Positions 41,150-53,289 are shown, numbered from the stretch's first letter. The stretch is 64,000 nt of DNA from Hyposmocoma kahamanoa (GCF_003589595.1 NW_020654051.1:10222886-10286885); one strand, 5' to 3'. The notes: a model not told the origin generated them from the letters alone. Numbers and translations are program-made.

Positions 41150-44100
41150 TGAATGCTCCTTATACGACTGCCGTTTAGTGCATTTCTCCTTCAGAATATA
41201 GCACAAAGCAATAGCTATAAGAACAGCTATAGCAATGGCCATGCTAATACTGATCCAAATTATCTCCTCGTTGATGCCGCTCGTCGACTTCCCTGTAAAA
41301 ATAAAAACAAATAGTGTTTTCTCGTGAAGGTAACAAATAGCTACACTTTTTCCGAGTTGCGAGGGTAAAACGCCCGAAAAATACAAGCGAGTTTCTTGAC
41401 TGCCAACAATTGATCCGAAAATAATTGATTTGATTTTCTTATTATGCTATTAACGTGAATGGCTTCCTAAAATAATACGATTACATAGTCTCATGTAAAT
41501 TAAATTCGTAGGCAAAGACGATTAGCTCAAGTGATAAGCAAAGTAAATGAATAATTGAGATGTTCTCATAATTACTCCTAGTGTTTCTAAACGAAAAGGG
41601 AAAATTTGTCCAAATAAACCAAATACCCTTCGGGGAGCTGAAACATTCAGTTACGGAATTCGCAAATGTGCGGTTATTTATAAAGTTCAAACAACGAGAG
41701 AGACAGAGAAAGTGGTTTACACAAGCTGACACACTTTTCACGTTAATGATCTAAACACAGAAACAAAAGCTCTTGATTAGTTCAAGTAGTATCTGTAGCA
41801 CATAATACGTATTCCTTTAAAAAGTAGAATTTAAATTTTAATTATTCTATAATTCATGTAATTTTCTCGGCATAGTATTAGACTCTCAAACTCTCAACTG
41901 ACGTGGAAACTACAGGTTGATTCAGTATGTGCAAAGGTGAATCGATGTGTATTTGCTTTTCACCGTCTAACGCACTTATGAAGACTGCCATGATGGCCTA
42001 CCATGAATTTGTTTGCTCTAGCTTGCCATCTGGGGAAACTGTGTAGAGCTAAATAATTTCTTATCCAGAAAAAGTGCCAGAGCTATATCTAGGGTAGGGC
42101 CGCCTAGAATCGTGTAGACTGCTTTTGTGACGTGACATATACATGTACTTTTTTAACTAGATATCCAAACCGCTTGCCTGGCCTTTCCCATAGCACTACT
42201 TGTTTTTCTAGGAATTACCGTAATATGTCCACAAAGATAATGTTTTGCCAGCAGCTATCGCAGACTTACAGTTAAACATATTTAAAAAGGAACATTTTGA
42301 CATCAAAGGATGTTTTAAATGAAAAGAAATTGATATTTTGCTTGTATTTCTGCTGTTCGTACTTCTTTGATATTATTTATGTTTTATTGTTGTTACTTTA
42401 TTGGCATTATCTTATTTTTGAAGGTTTTGGCCTCTATCCAATTGAGGACAATTCTGCCAGTGTCTGGGTAGTTTTAATAAAATATTGTAATAATTGTAAC
42501 TTTTTAATTAAAAAAAAAACAATCTCAAAAAATTATATCTATTTGCCGAGTTTTATTGAAATCGGTTACCGAAAAGTGCGTGAACAGAATTCATCCCCTA
42601 GTTTGCCGCCCTCAGAGGTGGAATGTTTCCTTAAAATTTAAATGGAACCAATACTGAGGTACCCTCTTTTCCAACAAAAAACAATCATCAAAAACGGTTC
42701 ACGAATGCCAGAGTTATCGCGTAACATACATAGAAAAAAATACGGTCTCCTCGAACCTCCTTCTTTTTTAAAAAATTATGCCAATTGTCGCCAGTGTCAG
42801 TGAAGAATTTCTTCTATTGAAAGAACATGTTATGTTGACATATATAAATCAGACATATGTATATGATGCATTTCGACACTTGAATTGTCTTTGTTTAACT
42901 ATTGCGTGCCGTCTTAAGCCAAAAGAAATAGCCATATTTAAGAAGTTTATTCATAAATCTTGCTAAATTTTGCTTTGGTTTCTTCAGATTGCCTGTTTGT
43001 TTGTATTTGTATGTATTTTGATGATTGTTGGTAAAAGATTATTTTTATATAGTGTTGTTCTTGGAAGCGCACACATTGCGATAGTCTGTTATTAAAATAA
43101 TTCACTACGAGGTTTTTATTATTTTATTGTTATTCTTTTTACTATTTCAAGTTTACCTACAAATCAAAAAAGAAAAAAGAATGGTTGGAAATTACAAATA
43201 AATGGACGACGGGTCTCATACAAAAACTACGAAAAAAATGTCCCATGTCAACCTATTTAAACGTAGTGACATGTAAAGGAATATGAAAAAGCTAAAACGT
43301 TGAATTTAAATTGTAATGTCATCGCAGTACTGTCTAATTTTGCTTGCTTCGCTGTCAGTCGAACAAACGAAGACTAAAGCATGAATGACGCTCTGTATAC
43401 AATTTAACGCCCTATAAGTTCGGACACTTTTTAGCGCGGACCCGACGTCCATATAATTGTAAGTCAATGTTGGAAATCATACGAGTGCCGAATATAAACA
43501 TTGAATCAAAGACCATCTTCATTTATTCGCTTCATTTTTAGGAGTCAAATTTCAACATAACTTTGACATAATCTAGTCAGATTACATGCAATACCATCAT
43601 TAGGTTTATCGCTAAATAATTTTATATTTCATTTAGATTAAACAAGACTCATTTACTAGGCATTCTCAGTTCCTGCAAAACAAAATTATCCACTCGTTTC
43701 CGATTTTTTCCCACTGACAACTCTAACTACTAAAAATTCATATTTTATAAAGCTGGCAATACAATGACCACGTTGCCGGGTGAAGGCCAATACCAACGTA
43801 TAGACAGCCTATTTGCCTTGCCTTGCCATCGTTCGGTGTCTCTCGCCTAGCTGACCGAGTGAAGGCGAGCGCTAACGTGTATAGAGCTCGTTTGACGTAT
43901 CTTGTCACAACTCGCAGTCGCTCGCCTATTCGGCTACTTGTCTCACTTCGGAGAAGTGTCGATTTTTCTGCACAAATCAATGACGCTCGGCCAATAGTAG
44001 TCAATTGACATTGCATAATCAGATCTTATAATCAGATATTTGCATGCTATTTAATAAATGCGAAACATGTTTATACTAACACTGTCTCCTGTTACATCTC

Positions 44101-47100
44101 CTGTTATACCATGTTTTAAGTAAATAAATGTATGATAATAATATTATTATTATTGATAATATTACTACTTTCATTTATTTCCAATATTAAATGGAAGTAT
44201 TAAAGATTCACTTAAATCAGTCACTGATATTAATTGTATACTAATGCATAAATACAAAAAGCTTACACTATTTGGAAACTGTTTAAAAATTTCTCTATGA
44301 AAATATGAATCGTGAGGTTGGAAATGTATAGGAGATCTCGAGATTTATATTTTAAAGTTTTCTCTTTTTTTATATACTCTCAAATTACATTTTATCTGTG
44401 CAAATTCACTTTTCGTAATATTTGAGTATTTCTAAACGCAAAACAATAAATTCAAAATTGCATGTGACACTCCCGGATATTCCCATATAACCTAAAATAT
44501 TCCCAAATGGAATATTGATCTACTTTAATTAAATGTTTGCATGTCGATAATGACTTATCGATATATTATGGTACCACACTAAAGAAATCCGCCATGTGTT
44601 CGCTCAATTTTTGTTTATGTATGCACGTTCATTCCGTAATTAGGGCCTTAAAGGATGAAAAAAAATACTGGAAAGGAGCTGCCCTATCTACGAAATAAAC
44701 GTCCCTACGGATTTTTTTAGTGTTGTACCATAATCATCGATAAGTCAATATCGACATGCAAATGTATGCCTTGAATGTTGAAACTGTTTTTTTTTGTTAT
44801 GTTTGTAATTTGTATAGTTTACTGTAATGAAAGTATGATTAAAATGTATAATTAAAGTAGATCAATATTTATTGTCATATGGCAATATCCGGGATGATAG
44901 ATATAAGATTTTGAATTTGTTGTCTGCATATTCTGCACTTCAATTACCATTCTAGAAGTATTTGGCTGTACTGTTGGCTGTAAAGTAAACAAGTATTCTT
45001 GCAATACATAATAGTCGAACCTAGGCCAACGCGAGCGCAGCAAATTAATATACAGCTAATGCTGCTGTCTACACGCTCGACAAGTTTCAAAAAGAGCATT
45101 ACAAACGGCCATTGTAGATGGGTTTTGTGTAGCCGCCCACATGTATGTCGCTGTCAGTTATCAATTACATTGCTGCTGCTATTTATTATTGGGCGCCTAT
45201 AATTATTACGTCAGTGTATCTAATATATGATATATAATGTTAGAGTTGTCAGTGGGGAAAAATCGGAAACGAGTGGATAGTTTTAAGGAATTGAGAATGC
45301 TTAGAATGTCTCTTGTTTACTCAAAATTAAATATAAAATTAATTACCAATAAATACGACGATGGAATTGCATTATCATGTAATCTAGTTACATTCAAAGT
45401 TCTATTAAAATTTGACTCTTCAAAATGAGCGAACAAACTAAGGTGATTATGTTCCAATGTTTATGTTCGGCAATCCTATAATTTCCAACCATTCTTTCTT
45501 TTTTTTTCATTTGTAGGTAAACTTTAAAAATGAAAATAATAATAATGGAAAAATTAAAACCTCGTAGTGAATTGTTTTAGTAACAGAATATCGATAATAT
45601 ATCTGCTTACAAGAACAACACTATCTCAAAATAATCATTATCAACAATTTTGAAAATATAGTAACAAACGGGCAATCTAAAGTAACCAAAGCAAAATTCG
45701 GCAAGAGTTATGAATAAACTACATAAATGAGTCTAGTTACATTAGATATTTGGGCTATTGTGTGATTTATAGACAAAAAAATTACACGTGCCGGTGTAAT
45801 GTAACATTCGGTTGATTTCCGCCTTTTCTACTGCCGCACCCCTTAATGCCGCAGCGACGCATTTTAATCAATACTTATTTGTTCTCATTGTCAATTTATT
45901 TTTGTCCAAATTTTTTTTTGTCCAAATTTATTACAATTCATGCGAATAATTCAATAAACCTTTTGGCCAAACATTGGTTTTGACTTCTCATGTACTTCCC
46001 TTTGACAACCGGATACGGATTACTCCAAAAATGTTAAAATGAGAACAGTTGGCATTTAAGATGACGTTACGTATTTTCGATTCCCGTGTTTGACGTAAAT
46101 CAATGTCCTATCTCTTTTGGCTTACGACGGCACGCAGTAGTTAAACAAAGACAATAAAATGTTTATGTTTTCAACGTCTAAATGCATCATATACACATAC
46201 CGACTGATTTGTATATGATATTAAATGTCCTTTGGTTTCCAGCCTAAGGTTAGGGCAGCTCCTTTCTTTTATCTTTTTTTCCATCCTCTAAGCTTTATTG
46301 GCATTGTTTCATTATTTTATTTGACATTGTTTATTTGGCAAATTAATTTTCATTAATAAGTATTATTTAATAATGACCCCATATAAGTAAGTTATCAAAA
46401 GGGCTCGGCTCTGCAGTGTACGCGATTAAAAAAATAAGGAAACTTTCAGACGTCGAAACCGCTAGATTGGTTTACTTCAGCTACTTTCACAGTCTAATGA
46501 CATACGGCATTTTGCTTTGGGGTAATGCCGCCGATATCAATAGAATCTTTGTCCTGCAGAAACGTGCAGTTAGGGCAATTTACAATCTGGGCCCCAAAGT
46601 ATCTTTGAGAGATAAGTTTAAGGAAATTAACATCCTTACACTAGCCTCACAGTACATTTATGAAAATGTAATTTATGTTAAAAGGAATAGTAATTTATTT
46701 ATGAAAAATAGTGACAGACATAACATTAATACGAGGAATAGAAATAAACTAGCTTTTCTTGATAGTCGTCTTCACAAAGTCAAAAAATCATTTAAGGGGC
46801 AATGTATACGCTTCTATAACATGATTCCGGTTGATATACAAAATTTGCCTTTCACGAGGTTTAAAACTATAGTGAAACAAAAACTTTATACTAAAGGTTA
46901 TTATACAACTTCTGCGTACTTGGATGACAAAAATCCGTGGTAGTAACCCGTTTAGCTCATGGAGGTAGTCTCGATCTCTGATGTTTGAAATAAAAAAAAA
47001 ATATTGTAAATGCTATTTACAAAAAGCAACCCCTAGAGTTTCTTGCTCATTCTTCTCAGGGGAATAAAAAAAAAATGCCTTACGAATGAGCGGTAGAGTT

Positions 47101-50100
47101 TAACCATTGTGACGATTTCAAGTGTAATAATGATTACCTATGAAATAAAGATTATTTTGAATTTGAATTTGAATTTGAAACTTCAATCTAATTTTAATAT
47201 TTGCGTTTTGTACGGTACGACTACACTTTTTACTCGTAATATCTTTTGTACCGTGTTTGCCGCGAATAAATATATTTAATTTAATTTCATTTCATTTCAT
47301 AAAAATATCATTGCGGATTACATTTTTTTATATTTCGTGTTCTAAGGTTTTCGCGATTGTTACATATTAGAAATAAAACAATTTTTTCGGATCTAAATCG
47401 CATGTATTTGTTTTTTTTTCGCACAACCTAACGTTTCGGGCCCTTTACATAATCCATGGTCACGGCTGACACGTTTCTATATATTTCGCGAAGTTTACTA
47501 TGTCGCCGTCGATATTATAGGTGTATTGTTCGAGCATACAGATGGATCTATCTATCAGAGAGAGCATGCAATTTGTAATCATGAAATAATATAGCTTTGA
47601 AAGTTAGATAAGTACACATGTGAATACCGATTTGGAACGCTATCGCGTCATAAATACACATATCACTATAAGGCAAAATCAGAAAAATCGTCGATAAAAC
47701 AATTTAAACTAAACTGAAATGAATTGCAAGTGTCAAAGCCTTGTTTAGTACTTAACAATAAACGACACGTTTGTACGATTTCTATACACATTTCAATTTT
47801 AGGAAAAAGACTCGCCTCGCCTTGTAAATTAGTAGGATTTACACTTGTGGAAGTATATACAGCAATATAACATTCGGACACGTTGAAATATGTATGTTCT
47901 TATGAAATATACTTTTCTTTTGTCAAGTAGCGCTAAATAATCCTAAACTCATACAAAATAATGACCTAATTCGAAATCCAATTAAAGTTCTTACCATTAA
48001 TATTACTGATTCAAACGAGCAATAATATTCCTTCTATTTTATATTCTTTTAATAAAAACCGTTATACCCGGTGTAGCGTTCTTTAGTATTATAAAAGTAG
48101 AGGAGTTTTTCTTTGCGCTTGCTAGCTCCCAAGAGTACATTCAGGTAATTCGACACACGAACGTTGTAGTAGGATTAAACTTGACAATTGAAGACCTACT
48201 TACATTGTGAAGGGTTATATGCTACGCGTCTAATGAACTTTCAAAGGGTAAAGATGGGTGAGTGTAATATAATTTGATTGCTTTCCAGTCTGTGCAATAA
48301 ATCGAACAGAAATTGAGTGTACAACGCGGAAATATAAAGGAGGAAATTGATTTATCAGTGCCTCCGGTAATGCATGGCGAGGCTTTAAACTTACATTATT
48401 CAGTATCCAAGCTCCCATGTGTGTGTTATGAAATATTAATCACATAGTTTATATCGACTCCTCCTGCGTTATCTATCGTAAGCCACAATAATAGATGCAT
48501 TTTTATAAAGAATTTTATTGTAAGTCTATTATACATATTGAGCAGTAAAATTAAAAGCTTGAAAAATAAAGTTTGTCTTATGTATCTAATTTAATTGCAG
48601 TACCTAAACTTGTTAAGAATTGCAGGTATTATGATCATATCGAGTTCTTAGGTTTTCGCGATTGTTACACATAGGAAATGAAACTATTTTTCCGGATTTA
48701 AATCACGTATATTTGTTTTTTCAAACAAACCGACGTTTCGGGCTCTTTACAAGTCAACCGTGACCATGGGACCTGTAAAGGGCCCGAAACGTCGGTTTTT
48801 TTGAAAAAACAAATATACGCGATTTAAATCCGGAAAAATAGTTTCATTTCCTATATTATGATCATTTTAGTCCTTTCAACATAGCCTTACAAAGTTGACA
48901 ATTTGGGGTTACGATTCTATAGGTAGGAAGGACCGATATGTATAATGTTCATTTAAAGTTATTTCAAGTTTTTCTTCTCACAAATTATCTTAACTGAAAA
49001 AGATTTACTCATTTTTTCTTGCTATAGGTACTTATATATTTGGAGCATGAGTCTTTCTACTAAAAGCTTTACTAAAAAGTAAGCACAAAAGGAGATTGAC
49101 GTCGTCACAGTATTACAATACAATAACTTCCCTACAGTAGCGCAACGCCTTTGACGTTCAGTGACACTGTGTCGCCCGTGTAACGTTGTCATACGCAGAT
49201 ATGCAAGGATTGTCACAAAATGAAAAAGAAAAATGTGATTATTATTATAAGGTATTGGTATATTATTATAATGTTGCTAGGCAACCAATGATAGCAGGTG
49301 AAAAGAACATTTCTTTTGTCAATGCTCAGTATTTTCGGATACACAGGCTGCTCGTGTATGGAATTTAAATAGCTAAGTAGATAATTTGGTTACGTAGAAG
49401 TAATACTTACCTAGTCAAGAGAAAAAGAAACAAAATTGTTAGATTTTATTTTGTATTAATTTACTACAACGCTGCCAGCATCTTAGGCACCTTGCCGCGT
49501 TGAGCCAATTTTATTCTTTTAGGTCTAGTTTTAGTTTCTAGTATCTAAGCTTTTATTGTAACATTAGGTCGTTGAAATTGAAATAAATAATTCATATTTA
49601 CTACATATTTCATCCAACATCAATTTCCGATTCTGAACTTGAATTACTTATTGAACTTAAATGTTTGCAATCTCTCCCTTCAAATCAGAGAATCATTAGG
49701 GTTGACAGAGTTTTATAAACAATTGACTACTGGTAATTTTAATGTTAGTTTCAAATCACTTCTAATCACTAAAGAAACTTGTATTGAACGAAATTCATCA
49801 CACATATGACTTCAAGATTAGTATTATCAATAGCCTAGTCAAATTTCGGAGAAAATATTGCAATTGTGGTAACTGAATAACAGTCTGAGGTGAAAACCCT
49901 AAAAAACCTTATGTTTTTGTTTGTTGATATTTATTCTACATCGAATTGGCTAAAGTATAATAAATCTCGTCTTTCATACTCTGCTACGACTTCCGTATTC
50001 ACTCAATAGCATATTATGGTGTACTCCAGCAAAAACTGGGACATGTTTTCGAATACTAATTTAGTCTTATCACAAAAAGAATTTTAATTTTTAGTAAATA

Positions 50101-51337
50101 TTATCATTTTTTTGTGGATTTGTACATATTATATTCTTTATTGCACCAAATAAAATACAAAAGAAATATTAGATTAACAGAAAGTGAGTAAACGTGACTT
50201 ATCTCTAAAAGAGATCTCTTCCAGCAACCCAGGGCAGTGAGAGCTAAGGTTATAAGCGGGCAATAGCGTGCAAGAGAGAGTGCGGAAGAAATATAATAAA
50301 GCACACAAATAAAAAATAATAATAATACCGTTCCTTGCATAATGAATAATAATAAATAGCATCAATATGCAAATAGTGTAAAATATATATATAGCTACAC
50401 ATATATACATAATAAGTATGTAAAAAAATACAATAAGATAATTACTAAGATCGAGAATCAGCAAGAAAGTGTGCTTTCAACGTTTTCTTGAAAGAAGCGA
50501 TAGACGGGCTAGGCTGGATATGGGAAGGAAGTTGGTTCCACAACTGCGTTGCACGAGAAAAAAAGGAGCTAAAAAAGAAATTTGTTTTACAGTTAGGACG
50601 AACAAGCATCTTAGTGATGCACGAACGCCTTGAACGGATGGGAGGGGGTAGTAACTGGAACTGGCAGCGAAGATAGCAAGGGCAGTTGGCGTCATGAAGT
50701 ATATTAAAAAGGGCGGACAGGATATGCACATCACGGCGAAGGCGAATTGGGAGCCATTATAATTGAGCGCGAAATTCGGAAACACGGTCAAACTTACGGA
50801 GACCGAAAATAAATCGGATAGCCAAGTTTTGTCGGCGCTCTAGTTTATTCATAAGCTCTTCGGTCACATCTAAATAACAAAAGTCGGTATAGTCGAGTAA
50901 GGGGAGTAAGTAAGAAAAGGGAGAAAGTATTGAAGTCGTTTGAGACAGTGAAATGAGAAGTGCTAACCTCGTTGACATGAGATGTCCAAGACAACGTGCA
51001 GTCCATTACTAGACCTAGATTTTTTACTTTGTCAGTATATGCAGTGGGAGTTCCATCATATCTTTTGACATAAGTATCGAATGCAGTGGAAGTTTATCGT
51101 TTGCCTTATGTGTAAGTAAATTAGACTTAAACAGTAACGATTTTTATTTTAGCCCTAATCTTTTTGTAAGTTTTTTAAATGTACAGAATATAGGTATTAT
51201 ATATTGCTTACATACGCCTAAGTAAGATACATACCTCCCATTTTGTTAGAGTAGCCGCCAACTTTGCCGGCGACACGCGCCGAAGCGCCGCCGGCACCAA
51301 CAACCACCATCACCACGACACCAGTGCGCGTGTACAT
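41147..51337 (-). CDS. Small type I membrane protein, two coding exons (51337-51235 and 41292-41147)
   Basis: Exon 1 starts at ATG 51337. Residues 1-20 form a signal peptide (MYTRTGVVVMVVVGAGGASA, basic start, hydrophobic core, small residues before the cut). It is GC-rich and ends at GGGAG|GTATGT, phase 1. Exon 2 begins after TTTTTACAG at 41293, also phase 1, so the frames join through a Gly codon. Residues about 45-68 are a strong transmembrane segment (IIWISISMAIAIAVLIAIAL then CYIL), followed by a basic stop-transfer KEKCTKRQ and a TGA at 41149-41147. Product: 82 residues, extracellular N-terminus of about 25 residues. Further phase-1 exons in the 9.9 kb intron cannot be excluded. ATTCATAG at 51350-51343 may be an acceptor, implying a 5'UTR exon upstream. 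Family not recognised. Confidence 0.55.
41300..41865. other. Intron of the membrane-protein gene, AT-rich
   Basis: No TE recognised. The 86-codon minus ORF at 41741-41481 shows no motif. Confidence 0.45.
41868..42300 (+). pseudogene. LINE reverse-transcriptase C-terminal remnant
   Basis: With frame changes the + strand reads LGIVLDSQ.., TWKLQVDSVCAKVNRCVFAF then HRLTHL, MMAYHEFVCSS, later NRLPGLSHSTT and RNYRNMSTKI. These match the region after the RT fingers in CR1/Jockey-type LINEs (LG..LD..L.W..H......K.....). Shares style with the element at 58862-61090. Heavily decayed. Confidence 0.6.
42301..42770 (-). repeat. Dispersed repeat family B (uninterrupted copy)
   Basis: On the minus strand: AAGGAGGTTCGAGGAGACCG, TGTATGTTACGCGATAACTC, CTGGCATTCGTGAACCG, TTTTTTGTTGGAAAAGAGGG, and further in GGTAACCGATTTCAATAAAA. 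It spans without a break the site where the pogo element sits in the 27.4/30.8 kb copy. Confidence 0.65.
42840..46215. repeat. Large fold-back structure: diverged inverted arms about 1.5-1.7 kb each
   Basis: Left-arm blocks reappear inverted on the right in mirror order. GCGTGCCGTC near 42905 pairs with 46130. CTACGAGGTTTTTATTATTT near 43108 pairs with 45560. AAAGAATGGTTGGAAATTAC near 43175 pairs with about 45480. CACTCGTTTCCGATTTTT near 43692 pairs with 45270. CCCGGATATTCCCATATAAC near 44474 pairs with 44890, and ACTTATCGATATATTATGGT near 44551 pairs with 44735. The centre is near 44640. Identity is perhaps 75-85%, with insertions (43740-44000 left; 45750-46110 right). No ORF. A further short inverted pair, GGAAAGGAGCTGCCCTA at 44671 and its complement near 46255-46275, could be a terminal repeat of the right-hand unit. 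Confidence 0.7.
46395..47180 (+). mobile_element. LINE 3' fragment with (TTTGAA)n tail
   Basis: A 5'-truncated LINE on the + strand: RT C-terminal ORF (46416-46943), a 3'UTR with two A-runs and AATAAA at 47146, then a TTGAATTTGAATTTGAAT tail at 47155-47178. Short tandem tails instead of poly(A) are usual in CR1/Jockey relatives. Confidence 0.8.
46416..46943 (+). pseudogene. LINE reverse transcriptase, C-terminal 175 codons
   Basis: Open from 46416 to a TAG at 46941-46943. Conserved motifs: HSLMTYGILLWGNAADINRI, VLQKRAVRAIYNLGPK, SLRDKFKEINILTLASQYIY, GQCIRFYNMIPVDIQNLP, FKTIVKQKLYTKGYY. This is the RT C-terminal domain of a LINE family abundant in butterflies and moths. The catalytic part is missing by 5' truncation. 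The frame has no stop, so the insertion is fairly young. Confidence 0.85.
47181..47340. other. AT-rich spacer
   Basis: Contains a TTTAATTTAATTTCATTTCA simple repeat at 47275-47300; no gene. Confidence 0.5.
47343..47470 (+). repeat. Half copy of the 48.7 kb palindromic repeat
   Basis: AAGGTTTTCGCGATTGTTAC, GGATCTAAATCGCATGTATT, ACCTAACGTTTCGGGCCCTT, the left arm of the palindrome at 48655-48855, without a matching right arm. Confidence 0.65.
47471..48650. other. AT-rich intronic DNA, no gene seen
   Basis: No supported ORF or repeat; lies inside the long intron of the membrane-protein gene. Confidence 0.5.
48655..48855. repeat. Palindromic MITE-like repeat, 80-bp arms
   Basis: The left arm 48671-48750 (AGGAAATGAAACTATTTTTC .. 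CGACGTTTCGGGCTCTTTAC) pairs with the right arm 48775-48855 with only a few mismatches around a 24-base loop. It would form a long hairpin. Related single-arm sequence at 47343-47470. Such GTTTCGGGCCCTTTAC repeats are frequent in Lepidoptera (recalled). Confidence 0.8.
48870..50090. other. AT-rich intronic DNA, no gene seen
   Basis: A patch of moderate complexity at 49080-49200 gives no coding frame. Nothing else recognised. Confidence 0.45.
50095..51080 (-). mobile_element. Jockey-type LINE 3' fragment
   Basis: Minus-strand RT C-terminus followed by a 3'UTR containing GCCCTGGGTTGCTGGAAGAG and ATCTCTTTTAGAGATAAGTC, a conserved end of a lepidopteran LINE family (recalled), and then an AT-rich tail. 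5'-truncated at about 51080. Confidence 0.8.
50445..51075 (-). pseudogene. LINE reverse-transcriptase C-terminus, frameshifted
   Basis: From 51075: KVKNLGLVMDCTLSWTSHV, then a frame change, LLDYTDFCYLDVTEELMNKL, ERRQNLAIRFIFGLRKFDRV. After another change near 50760: DVHILSALFNILHD, PPIRSRRS, SFFSRATQLWNQLPSHIQPS, FKKTLKAHFL. This is the RT thumb and C-terminal region with its end motif. At least two frameshifts. Confidence 0.85.
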
Positions 51338-51342
51338 ACGAC

Positions 51343-53045
51343 CTATGAATAGAATAATTAAATGACTATCTTTCTTGCTCTTATAGTTCCCGTTTTTTTA
51401 ACCCTGTTTATGTGAAAGCTAAGTTTTGTTACATGTTATTGTATGGACTTCGGAACAAAATTTGGCATTTTTAAGACTAACGTGCTTGTTTGCCAACTCT
51501 AGTCTATTACTAAAACTTATGAGCAGGTGTTTTTTAAACCTACTCGCTATTTTGAAATAACCTTATTAATGAAACACATGTTCATTAATGTCAATAGCAA
51601 TTTCATGTCAATAGCATTAACTACAGCGTTCCTGAACTCGCGTGGTTCCCACGTGAAATGATAAACCGTAAAGAAGTGAATGGACAGGGAATGTCAGTAA
51701 TAACAAGTGGACAGATGGGCCCGAATTAGATATTACAGAGTAAATTTCAGAGGACGGCCGCCGATACATTGCATAAAAGGTGACGGGATGATCTAAGCAG
51801 CTTTGTTCACGATTGATTAGTACGTGTCTTTGACAGAGACGAGTGATGAGAGTTGGTGTGTAACACTTATAATTGTTAAAAAAATCAAAATTCAAAGACG
51901 TTGAATTGATTACTTACCTTCACAAACCCTTCCTTACAGCAATTAATTTCGTTGAAAATTACGATTTATTACATCGCTCCCTTAGTAATAAGTTATTAAA
52001 GAACGCGGTTCCTGCGCTCGTTTCATGTCATATACTTATTAAGGATTTAATGTGAAAAGATAGCAGAATTTCAGGCATTTCCACCGTGACGTTGATAAAA
52101 CAAATTGGACGAAACAGTGTAAGAACACCTTTAATCAAAGTGGATTTAGGCTATTGAGGAAATTCTTGAGTGAGTTTATTTGAATAATTTGGCCAACTTG
52201 TCCTGAAGGGATCTGTCGTTGTTTGGTTAGCTAACAAAGTTACTCGGACGGCCCTTTCATGCTCTATACAACGTTTCATTGACAACATTCCCTGAAGTTA
52301 CACGTACAAGGGACATATTGTGTCCCAACCTTGTGTAAAAAAGGTAGTAAGTACATTTTGATTTCTTTGTCTAAGAGTCATTAGGAACAGCAATAAAAGC
52401 GCGCTTACGTTTTTGTTTTGTGAAAATGAGAAATCCCGCCATCTCAGTCTCATGACAACTGCAGTCTTTCAGGTATTCTATACTGTATTAAAGTATAGTG
52501 AAGTAATTCTTTTCTGAGAACGTTGTAATTTTTATGAATTTTATACTTTCTTTTATTTAGGTAATAACTTAAAGCAATAGAATATTTCTATCTTTTACAA
52601 TATTTTTTACATGAAACGTCGGCGTCGGCTTGAAGCCCTGTAAGATCATTAGAAGCGTTTTTGTCTTCAAATTGTGAGAATCTACAAAAAGTTTATTTTT
52701 TTATTTAACCTATCACGAGAATTATTAGTTTTGTTATACGTGGCAGGCAGATCTATGTAATTGCATTTATTTATTTGTAATTAAATACTGCATGAGAGAT
52801 AAATTATTGTAAGTCAGCTTCTGTAAAATGACAATTTTTTGGGAAAGAGGCTTAAAGATACTACGAACAAAATTAGTCGATAACTTTTTTATACTTAAAT
52901 AGAAAAGTCACAAAATTTCACATGTTATGTATATTATTGTTATTGAACTACATTTGCATTATTTTTATGACTTTCACATAAAAATGATCACATGATAACA
53001 CTTTTACAGCATGATCACATGTGACTTTATTATACTGAGGGAATG
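51343..53045. other. AT-rich DNA upstream of the signal-peptide exon, no gene seen
   Basis: It may hold a 5'UTR exon or promoter of the membrane-protein gene, but no promoter motif can be singled out. ORFs at 51617-52055 lack motifs. Confidence 0.4.
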
Positions 53046-53049
53046 ATTT

Positions 53050-53285
53050 TTTGCCCGGGTGTTTAGAAATTGTAGTGCCAATCAGAGCTTTAAAATATAT
53101 AGACCTGAGTGGCACTGCCACCTTGAGACATAAGTTGATAAGTTTCATGTGCCTGTAATTTCACCAGCACCCTTAACCCTTCAAAACCGGAACGCAGTAA
53201 TGCTCACATTACTGCTTGGCGGCAGAAATAGGTAAGGTGGCAGTACTTCCCAGCACGAACTCCTTCACAAAGAGCTCTACTGACA
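53050..53285 (+). repeat. Dispersed repeat family A, copy 2 of the 3' part
   Basis: TTTCATGTGCCTGTAATTTC, ACCAGCACCCTTAACCCTTC, CATTACTGCTTGGCGGCAGA, AATAGGTAAGGTGGCAGTAC and TCACAAAGAGCTCTACTG align with 9550-9705 at about 90%. Confidence 0.8.
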
Positions 53286-53289
53286 CAAA

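Noticed and set aside
41135..41170. Short in-frame intron that would remove the TGA (GTATAAGG..GATACAG)
   Set aside because: It has donor- and acceptor-like ends and a length divisible by three, but at 27 bases it is far below known insect intron sizes. Kept only as an alternative to test.
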